Shown: positions 1 through 8,569 of the stretch, in pieces
Position numbering within the stretch: position 1 is the first letter of the stretch
How the letters are laid out: each line of letters opens with the position of its first letter
From: Sulfuritalea sp.
Lineage (GTDB): Bacteria > Pseudomonadota > Gammaproteobacteria > Burkholderiales > Rhodocyclaceae
DNA length: 64,000 nt
Assembly (NCBI GenBank): GCA_016716965.1
Contig: JADJUP010000003.1
Span: forward strand, 124,001 to 188,000
Reading direction: 5' to 3'
Translations under genes and position numbers: made by a program
The notes under the pieces: generated by a model
Databases searched by the model: none
Seen by the model: the letters and a program-made list of their open reading frames with translations, nothing else
What the model was told of the DNA's origin: nothing

Positions 1-533
1 TCGACCACAACGAGCTGTTCCAGCTGCTGCGCAAGGAGGCCTTCTATTCCTCCGTGCTCAACGCCAATGTCGAGGGCGCCAAGGAAATGTGCCTGCTGCG
101 CGACGTGCAGCGCCACCCCTACCGTCCGGTCATCCTGCACGTTGACTTCCAGCGCGTCGACGCCACGCACAAGATCCACCAGAAGGTGCCGCTGCACTTC
201 ATCAACGCCGACATCGCTCCTGGCGTCAAGCTCGGCGGCGGCATGGTGTCGCACGTCATGAACGACGTCGATGTCAAGTGCCTGCCGGCTGATCTGCCGG
301 CCTTCATCGAGGTCGACCTCAAGGATCTGGCGGCCGGCAACTCGATCCATGTCTCCCAGCTCGTGCTGCCGAAGGGCGTCGAGGTCGTGCATCACGGCGA
401 AGGCGATCCCGTGGTCGCCACCATCATGATGAAGGGCGGCGGTGCAGTCGAAGAAGCCGAAGCGGCTCCCGTCGTCGTGGCGCCTGCCGCGGCGGCGCCT
501 GCCAAGAAGGCCGAGCGCGTCGACAAGAGATAA
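1..533 (+). CDS. rplY: 50S ribosomal protein L25/Ctc family, C-terminal part
   Basis: The reading frame is open from base 3 and enters the window without a start, so the N-terminus is missing. The visible 176 residues match the end of the long (Ctc/TL5-type) L25 proteins: the tail of the 5S rRNA-binding domain (DHNELFQLL, YRPVILHVDFQRV) followed by the C-terminal beta domain and an Ala/Val/Pro-rich tail ending in KKAERVDKR. L25 binds 5S rRNA in the large ribosomal subunit. It is followed after 3 bases by pth, the usual rplY-pth-ychF order of betaproteobacteria. The family assignment is firm; only the missing start limits the call. Confidence 0.93.
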   Translation, partial: DHNELFQLLRKEAFYSSVLNANVEGAKEMCLLRDVQRHPYRPVILHVDFQRVDATHKIHQKVPLHFINADIAPGVKLGGGMVSHVMNDVDVKCLPADLPAFIEVDLKDLAAGNSIHVSQLVLPKGVEVVHHGEGDPVVATIMMKGGGAVEEAEAAPVVVAPAAAAPAKKAERVDKR

Positions 534-536
534 TCC

Positions 537-1142
537 TTGCAGGCACGTTTGCGCTTGATCGTCGGCCTCGGCAACCCCGGGGCCGAATACGCTGAAACCC
601 GGCACAACGCCGGGTTTTGGCTTTGTGAGCGCCTGGCGCGCGAACTCGGCGCGTCCTTCGCCCGCGAATCTCGCTATCACGGCTTCGTCGCCAAGGCGCG
701 GCTGGATGGCGAGGATCTTTGGCTGCTGATGCCGCAGACCTTCATGAACCGTTCCGGCCAGGCGGTGCGCGCACTGGCCCAGTTCTTCCGCATCGAAGCC
801 GCGGAGATGCTGGTGCTGCATGACGAGCTCGACCTGCCGCCGGGCCAGATGCGGCTCAAGTTCGGTGGCGGGCTGGGCGGCCACAATGGCCTCAAGGACA
901 TCACCGCGCACCTCGGCACGCAGGATTACTGGCGCCTGCGCATCGGCATCGGCCATCCCGGCGACCGCAACGAGGTTGTGAATTACGTGCTGAAGCCGCC
1001 GCGCCGCGAAGAGCGCGAGGACATCGACGCGGCGCTGGACCGCGCGCTGCTGGCCTGGCCGACGCTGGCGAAGGGCGAGTTCAACGCGGCGACGCAGAAG
1101 ATAAATTCGAAACCCGCCGTACCTACGAAAGAAGAACCATGA
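537..1142 (+). CDS. pth: peptidyl-tRNA hydrolase
   Basis: The 201-residue product cleaves the ester bond of peptidyl-tRNAs released from stalled ribosomes. The N-terminal motif LIVGLGNPGAEYAETRHNAGF carries the conserved Asn and the catalytic His; FMNRSG, the HDELDLPPG segment and GGHNGLKDI follow in family order. The start is a TTG four bases after the rplY stop, chosen because it lies just before the conserved RLIVGLGNPG. The stop overlaps the ychF start as ATGA, so translation is probably coupled. The C-terminal tail after about residue 185 is poorly conserved. Confidence 0.96.
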   Translation: MQARLRLIVGLGNPGAEYAETRHNAGFWLCERLARELGASFARESRYHGFVAKARLDGEDLWLLMPQTFMNRSGQAVRALAQFFRIEAAEMLVLHDELDLPPGQMRLKFGGGLGGHNGLKDITAHLGTQDYWRLRIGIGHPGDRNEVVNYVLKPPRREEREDIDAALDRALLAWPTLAKGEFNAATQKINSKPAVPTKEEP

Positions 1143-2233
1143 GCCTCAAATGCGGCATCGTCGGCTTGCCCAACGTCGGCAAGTCCACCCTCTTCAACGC
1201 GCTGACCAAGTCCGGCATCGCGGCGGAGAACTATCCCTTTTGTACCATCGAGCCCAACGTCGGCATCGTCGAAGTGCCGGATGAACGCCTCAAGGCGCTC
1301 TCGGCCATCGTCAAGCCGCAGAAGATCCAGCCGGCCATCGTCGAGTTCGTCGACATCGCCGGCCTGGTCGCCGGCGCCAGCAAGGGCGAAGGCCTGGGCA
1401 ACCAGTTCCTTGCCAATATCCGCGAGACCGACGCCGTGGTGCACGTCGTGCGCTGCTTTGCCGACGACAACGTGGTCCACGTCTCTGGCCGCATCGATCC
1501 GCTGCACGACATCGAAGTGATCGATACCGAATTGGCGCTGGCCGACATGGCGACCGTGGAAAAGGCGCTCAACCGCTACACCAAGCAGGCCAAGGCCGGT
1601 GGCGACAAGGAAGCCAAGCTGCTGGCCGCCGTGCTGGAAAAGTGCCTGGCGCAACTCAACGAAGGCAAGCCGGTGCGTGCGCTCGACCTGTCGAAGGAAG
1701 AGCAGGCCAACCTGCGCCAGTTCTTCCTCATTACGGCGAAACCGGTGCTCTACGTGGCCAATGTCAAGGACGATGGTTTCGAGAACAACCCGCACCTCGA
1801 CGTGGTGCGCGCCCATGCCGCCAAGGAAGGCGCCGACGTGGTGCCGCTGTGCGCCGCGATCGAAGCCGAGATCGCCGACCTCGAGGACGACGAGAAGCAG
1901 ATGTTCCTCGCCGACATGGGCCTCGAAGAACCGGGCCTCAATCGCCTGATCCGCGCCGGCTACCACCTGCTCGGCCTGCAGACCTACTTCACCGCCGGCG
2001 TCAAGGAAGTGCGCGCCTGGACCATCCACAAGGGCGACACCGCGCCGCAGGCGGCCGGCGTGATCCACACCGATTTCGAAAAGGGCTTCATCCGCGCCCA
2101 GACCATCGCCTTCGAGGACTTCATCGCCTGCAAGGGCGAGGCCGGCGCCAAGGAGGCCGGCAAGATGCGCGCGGAAGGCAAGGATTACGTCGTCAAGGAT
2201 GGCGACGTCATGAACTTCCTGTTCAACGTGTAG
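1139..2233 (+). CDS. ychF: redox-regulated ATPase YchF (Obg-like)
   Basis: This is a 364-residue Obg-family P-loop ATPase that associates with the ribosome. The P-loop GLPNVGKSTLFN is at residues 8-19, followed by the switch DIAGLV motif, a coiled-coil insertion around residues 130-200, and the C-terminal TGS domain ending in DGDVMNFLFNV, the typical YchF ending. The length equals the family norm of about 363. The start overlaps the pth stop (ATGA). Confidence 0.97.
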   Translation: MSLKCGIVGLPNVGKSTLFNALTKSGIAAENYPFCTIEPNVGIVEVPDERLKALSAIVKPQKIQPAIVEFVDIAGLVAGASKGEGLGNQFLANIRETDAVVHVVRCFADDNVVHVSGRIDPLHDIEVIDTELALADMATVEKALNRYTKQAKAGGDKEAKLLAAVLEKCLAQLNEGKPVRALDLSKEEQANLRQFFLITAKPVLYVANVKDDGFENNPHLDVVRAHAAKEGADVVPLCAAIEAEIADLEDDEKQMFLADMGLEEPGLNRLIRAGYHLLGLQTYFTAGVKEVRAWTIHKGDTAPQAAGVIHTDFEKGFIRAQTIAFEDFIACKGEAGAKEAGKMRAEGKDYVVKDGDVMNFLFNV

Positions 2234-2250
2234 CGTCCGGAAAGTCATGC

Positions 2251-2267
2251 CTCCGGCTCGGCCGGAG
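2251..2267. terminator. hairpin after ychF
   Basis: CTCCGGC, a TCG loop and GCCGGAG form a perfect 7-bp GC stem 17 bases after the ychF stop and before the convergent PAS gene ends. There is no clear T run, so it is a terminator-like hairpin and not a classical intrinsic terminator. Confidence 0.5.
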
Positions 2268-2279
2268 CCGGTATTCCTT

Positions 2280-2304
2280 GAAAGTCGGCGTCGGCGGCAC
2301 GGCG
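2280..2304 (+). repeat. dispersed 25-bp GTCGGCG repeat, copy 1
   Basis: Reads AAAGTCGGCG, then TCGGCGGC, then ACGGCG. It lies between convergent ychF and the PAS gene, ending 11 bases before the PAS gene stop on the other strand. It differs from the most common form at about three positions in the variable middle. Confidence 0.75.
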
Positions 2305-2315
2305 CGCCGGCCGCT

Positions 2316-3308
2316 TCAGCCCGTTTCGCCGGACCGGGCGCGCTGCTGGTTGGCAACCAGCAGGGTGATGTCGGTGATGACCCAGACGCTCTGCTTCGCT
2401 TCGCCGGACATGCGCCGCCCCGTGATTTCGGCCCAGAATTGTCCGCCGTCGGCGCGGCGCAGGCGGTACATGCCCTGCACCGGGTGCCCTGATTCGAGCG
2501 TCTTCGCGTGTTCGGCGAAGAACCTGGCCGCCTCGTCCTGGCTGACGAAATGCTGGTCCAGGCTGGAACTTGCAAGGTCCTGCAAGCGGCGCCCCAGCAG
2601 TTCCCCCAGACGCATGTTGCATTTTCGGATATGGCGGCCGTCCAGCACGGCAATGCCGCCAGGCGACGAATCGAAGATCGCCTGCTGTTCGGCGAGCAGG
2701 GCGTCGGCTTCGGCGCTGTGGCGCAGGATGCGTGCCGATGACTGGTAAAGCGTGCGCTGCACGATGACGAATACGGCGATGCAACTGGCGGCGGCAGTGA
2801 TCGGCCACTGCGCGCCGGTGCCGAGGGTAAGGGCATAGGTGGCGACCGCCGGACCCAGGATCGGAATGATGAACAGCCAGAAGGTGACGTTGCTTACCGC
2901 GACGAACACCGAGCCCGTAAAGGCCGTAATGACCACCATCAGTGCGACGAACATCTGCGCGTCGGCATGTATCGCCGTCGGGTAAAGCGGCCCGAACAGC
3001 GCTCCCCAACCCAGGCTGGTGAGCATTGCGCCAGCGGCGAACGACCATTCCCAGCGACGGATGGTGCCCGCCTGTCGCTCGGCCTTGCCGAACATGTACC
3101 AGAGCCAGACGCGCATCGCCGCGATCGAGAGCATGTAGGCAGCCCATTGCTTGAGCAGTTCCAGCCCGGTCGTTTCGAACAGAACCAGGAAGCAGAGGAA
3201 GATCCCGATCAGCGCAGTCACGATGCTCGACGGCAGGCGGCTGAAAAGCGTCTCGACGCGGCGTACCTCCGCGTCGTCGCCGCTTTTTCCGGGAAAGTCG
3301 TCGCTCAT
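2316..3308 (-). CDS. membrane-anchored PAS-domain protein without an output domain
   Basis: The 330-residue protein has a charged N-terminus, about six hydrophobic segments between residues 28 and 195, and one PAS domain from about 207 to 315 (QAIFDSSPGGIAVLDG through GQFWAEITGRRM to WVITDITLL). In relatives the phrase DIT normally leads into a GGDEF or kinase domain. Here the protein stops 15 residues later with no catalytic domain, and no such domain is visible in other frames downstream. It may be a truncated sensor or a stand-alone one. The ATG at 3308 gives a short acidic leader before the first membrane segment. The ligand is unknown. Confidence 0.75.
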   Translation of the reverse strand: MSDDFPGKSGDDAEVRRVETLFSRLPSSIVTALIGIFLCFLVLFETTGLELLKQWAAYMLSIAAMRVWLWYMFGKAERQAGTIRRWEWSFAAGAMLTSLGWGALFGPLYPTAIHADAQMFVALMVVITAFTGSVFVAVSNVTFWLFIIPILGPAVATYALTLGTGAQWPITAAASCIAVFVIVQRTLYQSSARILRHSAEADALLAEQQAIFDSSPGGIAVLDGRHIRKCNMRLGELLGRRLQDLASSSLDQHFVSQDEAARFFAEHAKTLESGHPVQGMYRLRRADGGQFWAEITGRRMSGEAKQSVWVITDITLLVANQQRARSGETG

Positions 3309-3347
3309 GGCCGAAGCCTTTTGCCGTCGTTGCTGCCGGCACGTCGC

Positions 3348-3386
3348 GTCAGGCGACTCCCTGACGCCGTGTCAGGCGACTCCCTG
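3348..3386. repeat. imperfect tandem duplication across the trx stop
   Basis: A 16-base unit starting GTCAGGCGACTCC occurs at 3348-3363 and again at 3371-3386, a period of 23 bases. The second copy contains the thioredoxin stop codon, so the stop and the preceding codons are repeated downstream. The segment between the copies (GACGCCGT) resembles one end of the dispersed 25-bp repeat, which may be chance. Confidence 0.6.
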
Positions 3387-3740
3387 TTGCCCTGCGATTT
3401 CGGCGCGCACCGTGTCCATGTCGAGCGCCATGGCCTGTTCGATGAGCTGCTCGAAGGCCGCGCCCGGCAACGCGCCTGCTTCCGAATAGATGATGATCTG
3501 GTCGCGAAAGATCATCAGCGTGGGTATCGAGCGGATGTTGAAGGCGCCGGCGATTTCCTGCTGTTCCTCGGTATTCACTTTGGCGAAGACGATTCCCGGC
3601 TGCTTTTCCGAGGCCGCTTCGAAGGTCGGCGCGAAGCCGCGGCAGGGCGCGCACCAGGGTGCCCAGAAGTCCACGATCACGGTGGCGTTGTCGTTGATGG
3701 TCTGTTGAAAGTTTTCGGTGTTGAGTTCCAGCGTGGCCAT
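3372..3740 (-). CDS. thioredoxin-family protein
   Basis: This 122-residue cytoplasmic thioredoxin fold has the active site WAPWCAPCR (residues 26-34) in place of the classic WCGPC, and the cis-Pro motif IPTLMIF. The tail of about 15 residues after the fold is longer than in TrxA. It is likely a disulfide reductase or chaperone-type thioredoxin; the exact partner cannot be told. It is divergent from gluQ, with a small dyad (GATTCG, 3 bases, CGAATC) near 3759 in the 74-base intergenic space. Confidence 0.88.
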   Translation of the reverse strand: MATLELNTENFQQTINDNATVIVDFWAPWCAPCRGFAPTFEAASEKQPGIVFAKVNTEEQQEIAGAFNIRSIPTLMIFRDQIIIYSEAGALPGAAFEQLIEQAMALDMDTVRAEIAGQQGVA

Positions 3741-3814
3741 GGGCGGCTCCCAGAGTGAATTGATTCGAACCGAATCCTACCGTTTTGGCCAATGTCGTGC
3801 TATCACTCCGACCA

Positions 3815-4723
3815 ATGATCGCCCACCCGATTCCTTATCGCGGACGCTTTGCGCCGTCGCCCACCGGGCCGCTGCATTTCGGCTCGCTGGTGGCCGCCAC
3901 CGGATCCTTCCTGGAGGCCCGCAGCCGGGGTGGCGAATGGCTGCTGCGCATCGAGGACGTGGATGCGCCGCGCTGCTCGGCGGCGGCGGCCGACGACATT
4001 CTGCGTACCCTCGACGCCTTCGGTTTTGCCTGGGACGGCGAGGTGGTTTGGCAAAGCCGGCGCGACGCGGCCTACGCAGCCGCGCTGGATCGCTTGCGCA
4101 AGGCTGGCCGGGTATTTCCCTGCGCCTGCACGCGCCGCGAACTGGCCGACTCGGCCATCGCGCCCGATGGTGCTGCGATCTATCCCGGTACCTGCCGCGA
4201 CGGCCTGCCGCCGGGGCGTGGGGCGCGCGCCTGGCGCTTGCGTGTGGGCGACGCCCGCATCGCCTTCGATGATGCGATCCAGGGGCGGATCGAAAGCGAT
4301 CTGGCGCGTGACGCCGGTGATTTCGTCCTGTTGCGTGCCGACGGCCTGCATGCCTACCAGCTGGCGGTGGTGGTGGATGATGCCGAGGCCGGCATCACCG
4401 ACGTGGTGCGCGGCGCCGACCTGCTGACCTCGACCGCGCGCCAGATCTACCTGCAGCAATGCCTGGGGTTGCCGACGCCGGCCTATGCGCACCTGCCGGT
4501 TGCGGTCAACACCGCCGGCGAAAAGCTCTCGAAGCAGACGCGCGCGCATGCGCTGGACGTGGCGCAGCCGGTTCCCGACCTTTCTGCCGCGCTGGCGTTT
4601 CTTGGCCAGCGCCCGCCGCCCGAACTGGCGGCGGCCACGGTGCCCGAACTGTGGCGCTGGGCTGTGGCGAGCTGGCGCCTGGATCGCGTGCCGCGCGGGC
4701 CGGCGCCTGGCCCGGTGGCATAA
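3815..4723 (+). CDS. gluQ: glutamyl-Q tRNA(Asp) synthetase
   Basis: The protein is a truncated glutamyl-tRNA synthetase paralogue that transfers glutamate to queuosine at the wobble base of tRNA-Asp. It has the class I signature RFAPSPTGPLHFGSL, the zinc-type Cys motif CACTRREL, and a KLSKQ motif standing for KMSKS, and lacks the anticodon-binding domain, as expected for about 300 residues. I chose the ATG at 3815 over the upstream TTG at 3785 because it places the conserved GRFAPSPTG about 8 residues in. Together with queE nearby this points to queuosine synthesis in the organism. Confidence 0.93.
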   Translation: MIAHPIPYRGRFAPSPTGPLHFGSLVAATGSFLEARSRGGEWLLRIEDVDAPRCSAAAADDILRTLDAFGFAWDGEVVWQSRRDAAYAAALDRLRKAGRVFPCACTRRELADSAIAPDGAAIYPGTCRDGLPPGRGARAWRLRVGDARIAFDDAIQGRIESDLARDAGDFVLLRADGLHAYQLAVVVDDAEAGITDVVRGADLLTSTARQIYLQQCLGLPTPAYAHLPVAVNTAGEKLSKQTRAHALDVAQPVPDLSAALAFLGQRPPPELAAATVPELWRWAVASWRLDRVPRGPAPGPVA

Positions 4724-4748
4724 TCACCGCACTCAGGAGGTGTGCCAC

Positions 4749-5231
4749 ATGCTCGTCGATGATGTTGCCGGCTTGCGCCGGGTGCTGCAGGGCAATCGTG
4801 TGATCGCCGTGGTCGGCCTCTCGCCAAGCTGGAACCGCCCCAGCTATTTCGCCGCCAAGTACATGCTGGAACACGGCTATACGGTGATTCCGGTGAATCC
4901 TTCCGCGCCCGAGATCCTCGGCCAGAAAAGCTATCCCGACCTCGCGTCGATTCCCGTCAGGGTGGACATGGTCGATGTCTTTCGCAAGGCGGAGGACGCC
5001 GGGCCGATCGCCGATGAAGCGATCCGCATCGGCGCCGGGTGCCTCTGGCTGCAACTCGGCGTGATCAACCGCGAAGCGGCTGAACGCGCCGGCGCAGCAG
5101 GGCTCGACGTGGTGATGGATCGCTGCGTGAAGATCGAATATGCACGCCTGTTCGGCGGACTCAACTATGCCGGCGTGAATACGCGCGTGATCTCGGCCAA
5201 GCGGCCACCCTGCCCGCCCTTGATGGGCTGA
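4749..5231 (+). CDS. CoA-binding (YccU-type) protein
   Basis: The 160-residue Rossmann-fold protein carries the CoA-binding domain signature (VIAVVGLSPSWNRPSYFAAKYML, VIPVNPSAPEILG, LWLQLGVIN, VMDRCVKIEY). The function of this family is unsettled. The start is supported by an AGGAGG ribosome site at 4736-4741. A CATAAT box lies at about 4719-4724. It converges with queE, 4 bases apart. Confidence 0.88.
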   Translation: MLVDDVAGLRRVLQGNRVIAVVGLSPSWNRPSYFAAKYMLEHGYTVIPVNPSAPEILGQKSYPDLASIPVRVDMVDVFRKAEDAGPIADEAIRIGAGCLWLQLGVINREAAERAGAAGLDVVMDRCVKIEYARLFGGLNYAGVNTRVISAKRPPCPPLMG

Positions 5232-5235
5232 GGAT

Positions 5236-5904
5236 TCAGCGCCCCTGGGCGTTGCCCCAGAGCACTTTGTGCAGTTGTAACTGGAAGCGCAGCGGCAGCC
5301 GATCTTCCAGTATCCACTGTGCCAGTTGCGCCGGATCGAGCTGGCCCTGCACGGGCGAGAACAGTACCGGGCAGCGTTCGAAAAGTCGGCGCTGGCGACA
5401 CGCCGCAACGGCCCAGTCGTAGTCCTCACGCGAGGCGAGGACGAACTTCAGTTCGTCGTGCGGGGTCAGCAGGGCGAGGTTTTCCCAGCGGTTCTTCGCC
5501 ACTTCGCCGGAGCCGGGCGCCTTGAGATCCACGATGCGCGCCACGCGCGGGTCGACCGCGCCGATGTCGAGCGCGCCGCTGGTTTCCAGCGAGACCGCAT
5601 GGCCGGCATCGCACAGCGCTGCCAGTAGCGGCAGGCAGGCCTTCTGCGCCAGCGGTTCGCCGCCGGTGACGCACACCGTGGCGCACTCGAAGGCGGCGAC
5701 CCGCTGCAGGATGTCGTCGATCGCCAGCAACTCGCCGCCGCTGAAGGCGTAGGCGGTGTCGCACCAGGTGCAGCGCAGCGGGCAGCCGGTGAGGCGGACG
5801 AAAACCGTGGGCAGCCCGACGCGGCTCGACTCGCCCTGGATGGAATGGAATATCTCGGTGACGCGCAACGCGGCGTTCGCCGCGGAACCCGGTGGGGCCG
5901 GCAC
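5236..5904 (-). CDS. queE: 7-carboxy-7-deazaguanine synthase
   Basis: The 222-residue radical-SAM enzyme rearranges 6-carboxytetrahydropterin to the deazaguanine skeleton in queuosine synthesis. The cluster motif CPLRCTWCDT (Cys-x3-Cys-x2-Cys) is at about residues 41-50, followed by TGGEPL and ETSG motifs. A copy of the dispersed repeat (5381-5405) encodes residues about 167-175 (RQRRLF) in frame in a variable region near the C-terminus. The start is GTG, overlapping the cpoB stop. Confidence 0.94.
   Translation of the reverse strand: MPAPPGSAANAALRVTEIFHSIQGESSRVGLPTVFVRLTGCPLRCTWCDTAYAFSGGELLAIDDILQRVAAFECATVCVTGGEPLAQKACLPLLAALCDAGHAVSLETSGALDIGAVDPRVARIVDLKAPGSGEVAKNRWENLALLTPHDELKFVLASREDYDWAVAACRQRRLFERCPVLFSPVQGQLDPAQLAQWILEDRLPLRFQLQLHKVLWGNAQGR
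5381..5405 (+). repeat. dispersed 25-bp repeat, copy 2, inside queE
   Basis: AAAAGTCGGCG, CTGGCGAC, then ACGCCG. It differs by one base from the copy at 39131 and is read by queE on the opposite strand as RQRRLF. Confidence 0.85.
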
Positions 5905-6653
5905 TACTTCTTCTTCAGGCGCAGCTTTGCCCGTTTGCCCGGCTCGCTGTTGGGATAGCGCTCGGCCAACTGCTCGGCGACGGCGCGGGAGGACTTCCAG
6001 TCCTTCAGTGCATCGAAGCTCGCGATCCGGCTTTCGAGCGCGACCGGTGCCCGCTCGTCATTGGGCCAGCCGGCGGCGAACTTGCCGAACAGCTCGGCCG
6101 CCGCCGCGTGGTCCTTGGCCTGGCTGTGGGCGTAGGCGCCCCAGTAGTGCGCCGAGGCAGCAAGGCTGCCGCTCGGATAGGTCTTGATGAAGCCGGTAAA
6201 TGCAGTTGCCGCCTCCTTGAATTTGGAGGCTTTGAGCGCCGCGAGGGCGGTTTCGTAGTCGCGCGTTTCCTGCGCCGGGTCGACTTTTGGCGCTTCCACC
6301 TTGGCCTCTACCGGTGCCTGTTCGAGCTTCCGCAGCCGATTGTCGAGATCGACGTAGAAGTCCTTCTGGCGCTTCTGCGCGGCTTCGAGTTCATGGGTCA
6401 GTACTTCGATCTGGCCGCGTAGCTTGGCAATGTCGGCCTTGATCGATTCGACCTGGTTGGCGAAGTCGATCTGGTTGCGGCTGACGATGTCGAGGCGCTT
6501 GCCCTGTTCGGCCAGTTCGCTGCGCAACTGCTCGCCCAGCTTCTCGATGCGTTCGCGCGCCTCTTCGTCGTCGAACACGCCCGCCGTCGCGGTCGCGGGC
6601 AGCGCGGTCGCGAATGACAGTGCCGCCAGCAGCGCGGCCAGCCTGATGCGCAT
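5904..6653 (-). CDS. cpoB: Tol-Pal cell division coordinator CpoB/YbgF
   Basis: The periplasmic protein has a signal peptide (MRIRLAALLAALSFATALPATATA), an N-terminal trimerising coiled coil (about residues 30-100) and a TPR domain ending in RAKLRLKKK. CpoB coordinates Tol-Pal-driven outer-membrane constriction with septal peptidoglycan synthesis. I chose the ATG at 6653, since the upstream in-frame start would put 18 polar residues before the signal peptide. It lies 2 bases after pal and is in the tol-pal operon. Confidence 0.93.
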   Translation of the reverse strand: MRIRLAALLAALSFATALPATATAGVFDDEEARERIEKLGEQLRSELAEQGKRLDIVSRNQIDFANQVESIKADIAKLRGQIEVLTHELEAAQKRQKDFYVDLDNRLRKLEQAPVEAKVEAPKVDPAQETRDYETALAALKASKFKEAATAFTGFIKTYPSGSLAASAHYWGAYAHSQAKDHAAAAELFGKFAAGWPNDERAPVALESRIASFDALKDWKSSRAVAEQLAERYPNSEPGKRAKLRLKKK

Positions 6654-6655
6654 CT

Positions 6656-7213
6656 TCAGAACTCGCCCGAGTAGAGCATGTCGCCGCGCCGGTTCTTCGC
6701 CCAGCACTCCTCGGTGGCCTCGGTACAGGCCGGCTTTTCTTCGCCCAGGCTGACGGCTTCGACCTGCTCTTCCTTGGCGCCGAGCAGCGCAAGCGCCTTG
6801 CGCACCGCGTCGGCGCGCTTCTGTCCAAGCGCCAGGTTGTATTCGCGGCTGCCGCGCTCGTCGGCGTTGCCCTGGATCAGCATCTTCATCTTCGGGTTGG
6901 CGGCGAGGAACCTGGAGTGGGCGGTCAGCAGTGACTGGAACTCGCCCTTGACGACATAGCTGTCGTAGTCGAAATAAATGCTGCGCTTCGACAGCGGGCT
7001 CTTCGGATCCTTCAGCGCGGCGATGCTGTAAGGATCGATCGCCGGTCCCGGCGTGACCGGCTTGACGGCCGGGGTTTCGACCTTGACGCCGGACGGCGTG
7101 CGCGACTCGACCCCGGCGGGATTCTGTTCGGGCGCCGGTGGCTGCGAACCGCAGGCGGCCAGCAGCAGGGTCAGGGCGGAAAGTAGCGGAAGGGTGAGGT
7201 GGCGTGCGCGCAT
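6656..7213 (-). CDS. pal: peptidoglycan-associated lipoprotein Pal
   Basis: The 185-residue outer-membrane lipoprotein has a lipobox LLLAACG (Cys near residue 21), a Pro-rich linker, and an OmpA-like peptidoglycan-binding domain with NADERGSREYNLALGQKRA. It anchors the outer membrane to the cell wall and is recruited by TolB. Position and orientation fit the operon tolQRAB-pal-cpoB. Confidence 0.97.
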   Translation of the reverse strand: MRARHLTLPLLSALTLLLAACGSQPPAPEQNPAGVESRTPSGVKVETPAVKPVTPGPAIDPYSIAALKDPKSPLSKRSIYFDYDSYVVKGEFQSLLTAHSRFLAANPKMKMLIQGNADERGSREYNLALGQKRADAVRKALALLGAKEEQVEAVSLGEEKPACTEATEECWAKNRRGDMLYSGEF

Positions 7214-7255
7214 GATGGCTTCCTTGTGATGGCGGCTGCGGATTCCTGTCGAGAC

Positions 7256-8521
7256 CTATCGGACCAGCGGGCCCCAGGCAGGTTCCCGCACGTCGGCGGC
7301 CTGCACGGAGAGCTTCTGCTTGACGCGGCCGTCGCTGGAGACGGCCGCCAGTACGCCACGGCCGCCGATTTCGGTGGCGTAGAGGATCATGCGGCCGTTG
7401 GGCGCGAAGCTGGGCGACTCGTCCTTGGCCGAATCGGTAAGGATCATGGTCTGCTTGGTCGCCAGGTCCATCAGCGCGAGCTGGAAGCGGCCACCGTTCC
7501 TGGCGATGAAGGCGAGGCTCTTGCCGTCCGGTGACAGGCGCGGCGTGACGTTGTAGTTGCCCTCGAAGGTGACGCGCTCCACATTGCCGCCTGTCGTGGC
7601 GATACGGTAGATCTGCGGGCTGCCGCCGCGGTCGGAAGTGAAATAGATGTGCTGGCCGTCCGGCGACCAGCGCGGTTCGGTATCGATGCCGGAGGACGTC
7701 GCGATGCGCGTCACGCCGCTGCCATCGGCATTGACCAGATAGAGCTGCGACGAGCCGTCCTTGGTCAGCACCACGGCCAGTTGCTTGCCGTCGGGCGACC
7801 AGGCCGGGGCCGAATTCGAACCCTTGAAGTTGGCCGCGACATGGCGCCGGCCGCTGGCCAGGTCATGGACGTAGACCACCGGTTTCTTGGCTTCGAACGA
7901 GACGTAGGCGAGCTTGGCTCCGTCGGGGGACCAGGTCGGCGAGATGATCGGCTCGCGCGAGGCCAGCGCGGCCTGGTCGTTGCTGCCGTCGGCGTCGGCG
8001 ATCTTCAGCTCGTAGCGGCCGGTGCTTTTCACCACGTAGGCAATGCGCGTCGAAAACACGCCCGGCTCGCCGGTGAGCTTTTCATAGACATAGTCGGCGA
8101 TGCGATGCGCCGTCGCGCGCAGTTGCGCGCCGGTGTGGAGGAAAGCCGGGTTGCCCAGCACCGCCTGCTTCTGTACGTCGGACAGGCGCACGCGGGTTTC
8201 GTAGCGGCCCTGTTCCATGCCGGTCACGCTGCCGCCGACCACGGCATCGGCGCCGCGTGCCTTGAGGTCCTCGAAGGGGGGCGTAGTGCTGTCGGCCAGC
8301 GGGCTGCCGGCATCGATGAGGCTGAACAGGCCGCTGCGTTCGAGGTCGGCGCGCACCACCGAGGTCAGGGCCTGGGCGACGATGCGTTCGCCGGTGAAGT
8401 CGGCGATCGCCACCGGCAGGCGATTCGCCCCGGCGCCGGTGATCTCGACCGTGAGCTGCGCTTGCGCAGCGAATGAAAACGCCAAGGCGGCGCAAGCGGG
8501 TATCAGTCGACGGAATCTCAT
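7256..8521 (-). CDS. tolB: Tol-Pal translocation protein TolB
   Basis: The 421-residue periplasmic protein has a signal peptide (LIPACAALAFSFAAQAQ), the N-terminal TolB domain, and a C-terminal six-bladed propeller with repeated SPDGK/WSPDG motifs (STWSPDGAKLAY, PAWSPDGKQLA, PRWSPDGQHIYF, PRLSPDGKSLAF). It binds Pal and TolA. Confidence 0.97.
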   Translation of the reverse strand: MRFRRLIPACAALAFSFAAQAQLTVEITGAGANRLPVAIADFTGERIVAQALTSVVRADLERSGLFSLIDAGSPLADSTTPPFEDLKARGADAVVGGSVTGMEQGRYETRVRLSDVQKQAVLGNPAFLHTGAQLRATAHRIADYVYEKLTGEPGVFSTRIAYVVKSTGRYELKIADADGSNDQAALASREPIISPTWSPDGAKLAYVSFEAKKPVVYVHDLASGRRHVAANFKGSNSAPAWSPDGKQLAVVLTKDGSSQLYLVNADGSGVTRIATSSGIDTEPRWSPDGQHIYFTSDRGGSPQIYRIATTGGNVERVTFEGNYNVTPRLSPDGKSLAFIARNGGRFQLALMDLATKQTMILTDSAKDESPSFAPNGRMILYATEIGGRGVLAAVSSDGRVKQKLSVQAADVREPAWGPLVR

Positions 8522-8528
8522 GGCGGGG

Positions 8529-8534
8529 ATTATA
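8529..8534 (-). promoter_or_regulatory. TATAAT box directly upstream of tolB
   Basis: On the minus strand a perfect TATAAT lies 7 bases before the tolB ATG. If used, transcription would start at or beside the start codon, giving an almost leaderless tolB-pal-cpoB message. I see no strong -35 box at the right distance. Confidence 0.4.
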
Positions 8535-8553
8535 ACGCCTGACTTTCCGACCC

Positions 8554-8566
8554 CCTCCCCGGGGGA
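8554..8566. terminator. short GC palindrome between tolA and tolB
   Basis: CTCCCC, G, GGGGAG forms a compact perfect palindrome just after the tolA stop and before tolB. It resembles the CCYCC...GGRGG hairpins seen at 9806, 48016, 62305 and 63121. Confidence 0.4.
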
Positions 8567-8569
8567 GCC

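Noticed and set aside
983..2836. A 617-codon open frame opposite ychF.
   Set aside because: It is an antisense shadow in GC-rich DNA; ychF is unambiguous.
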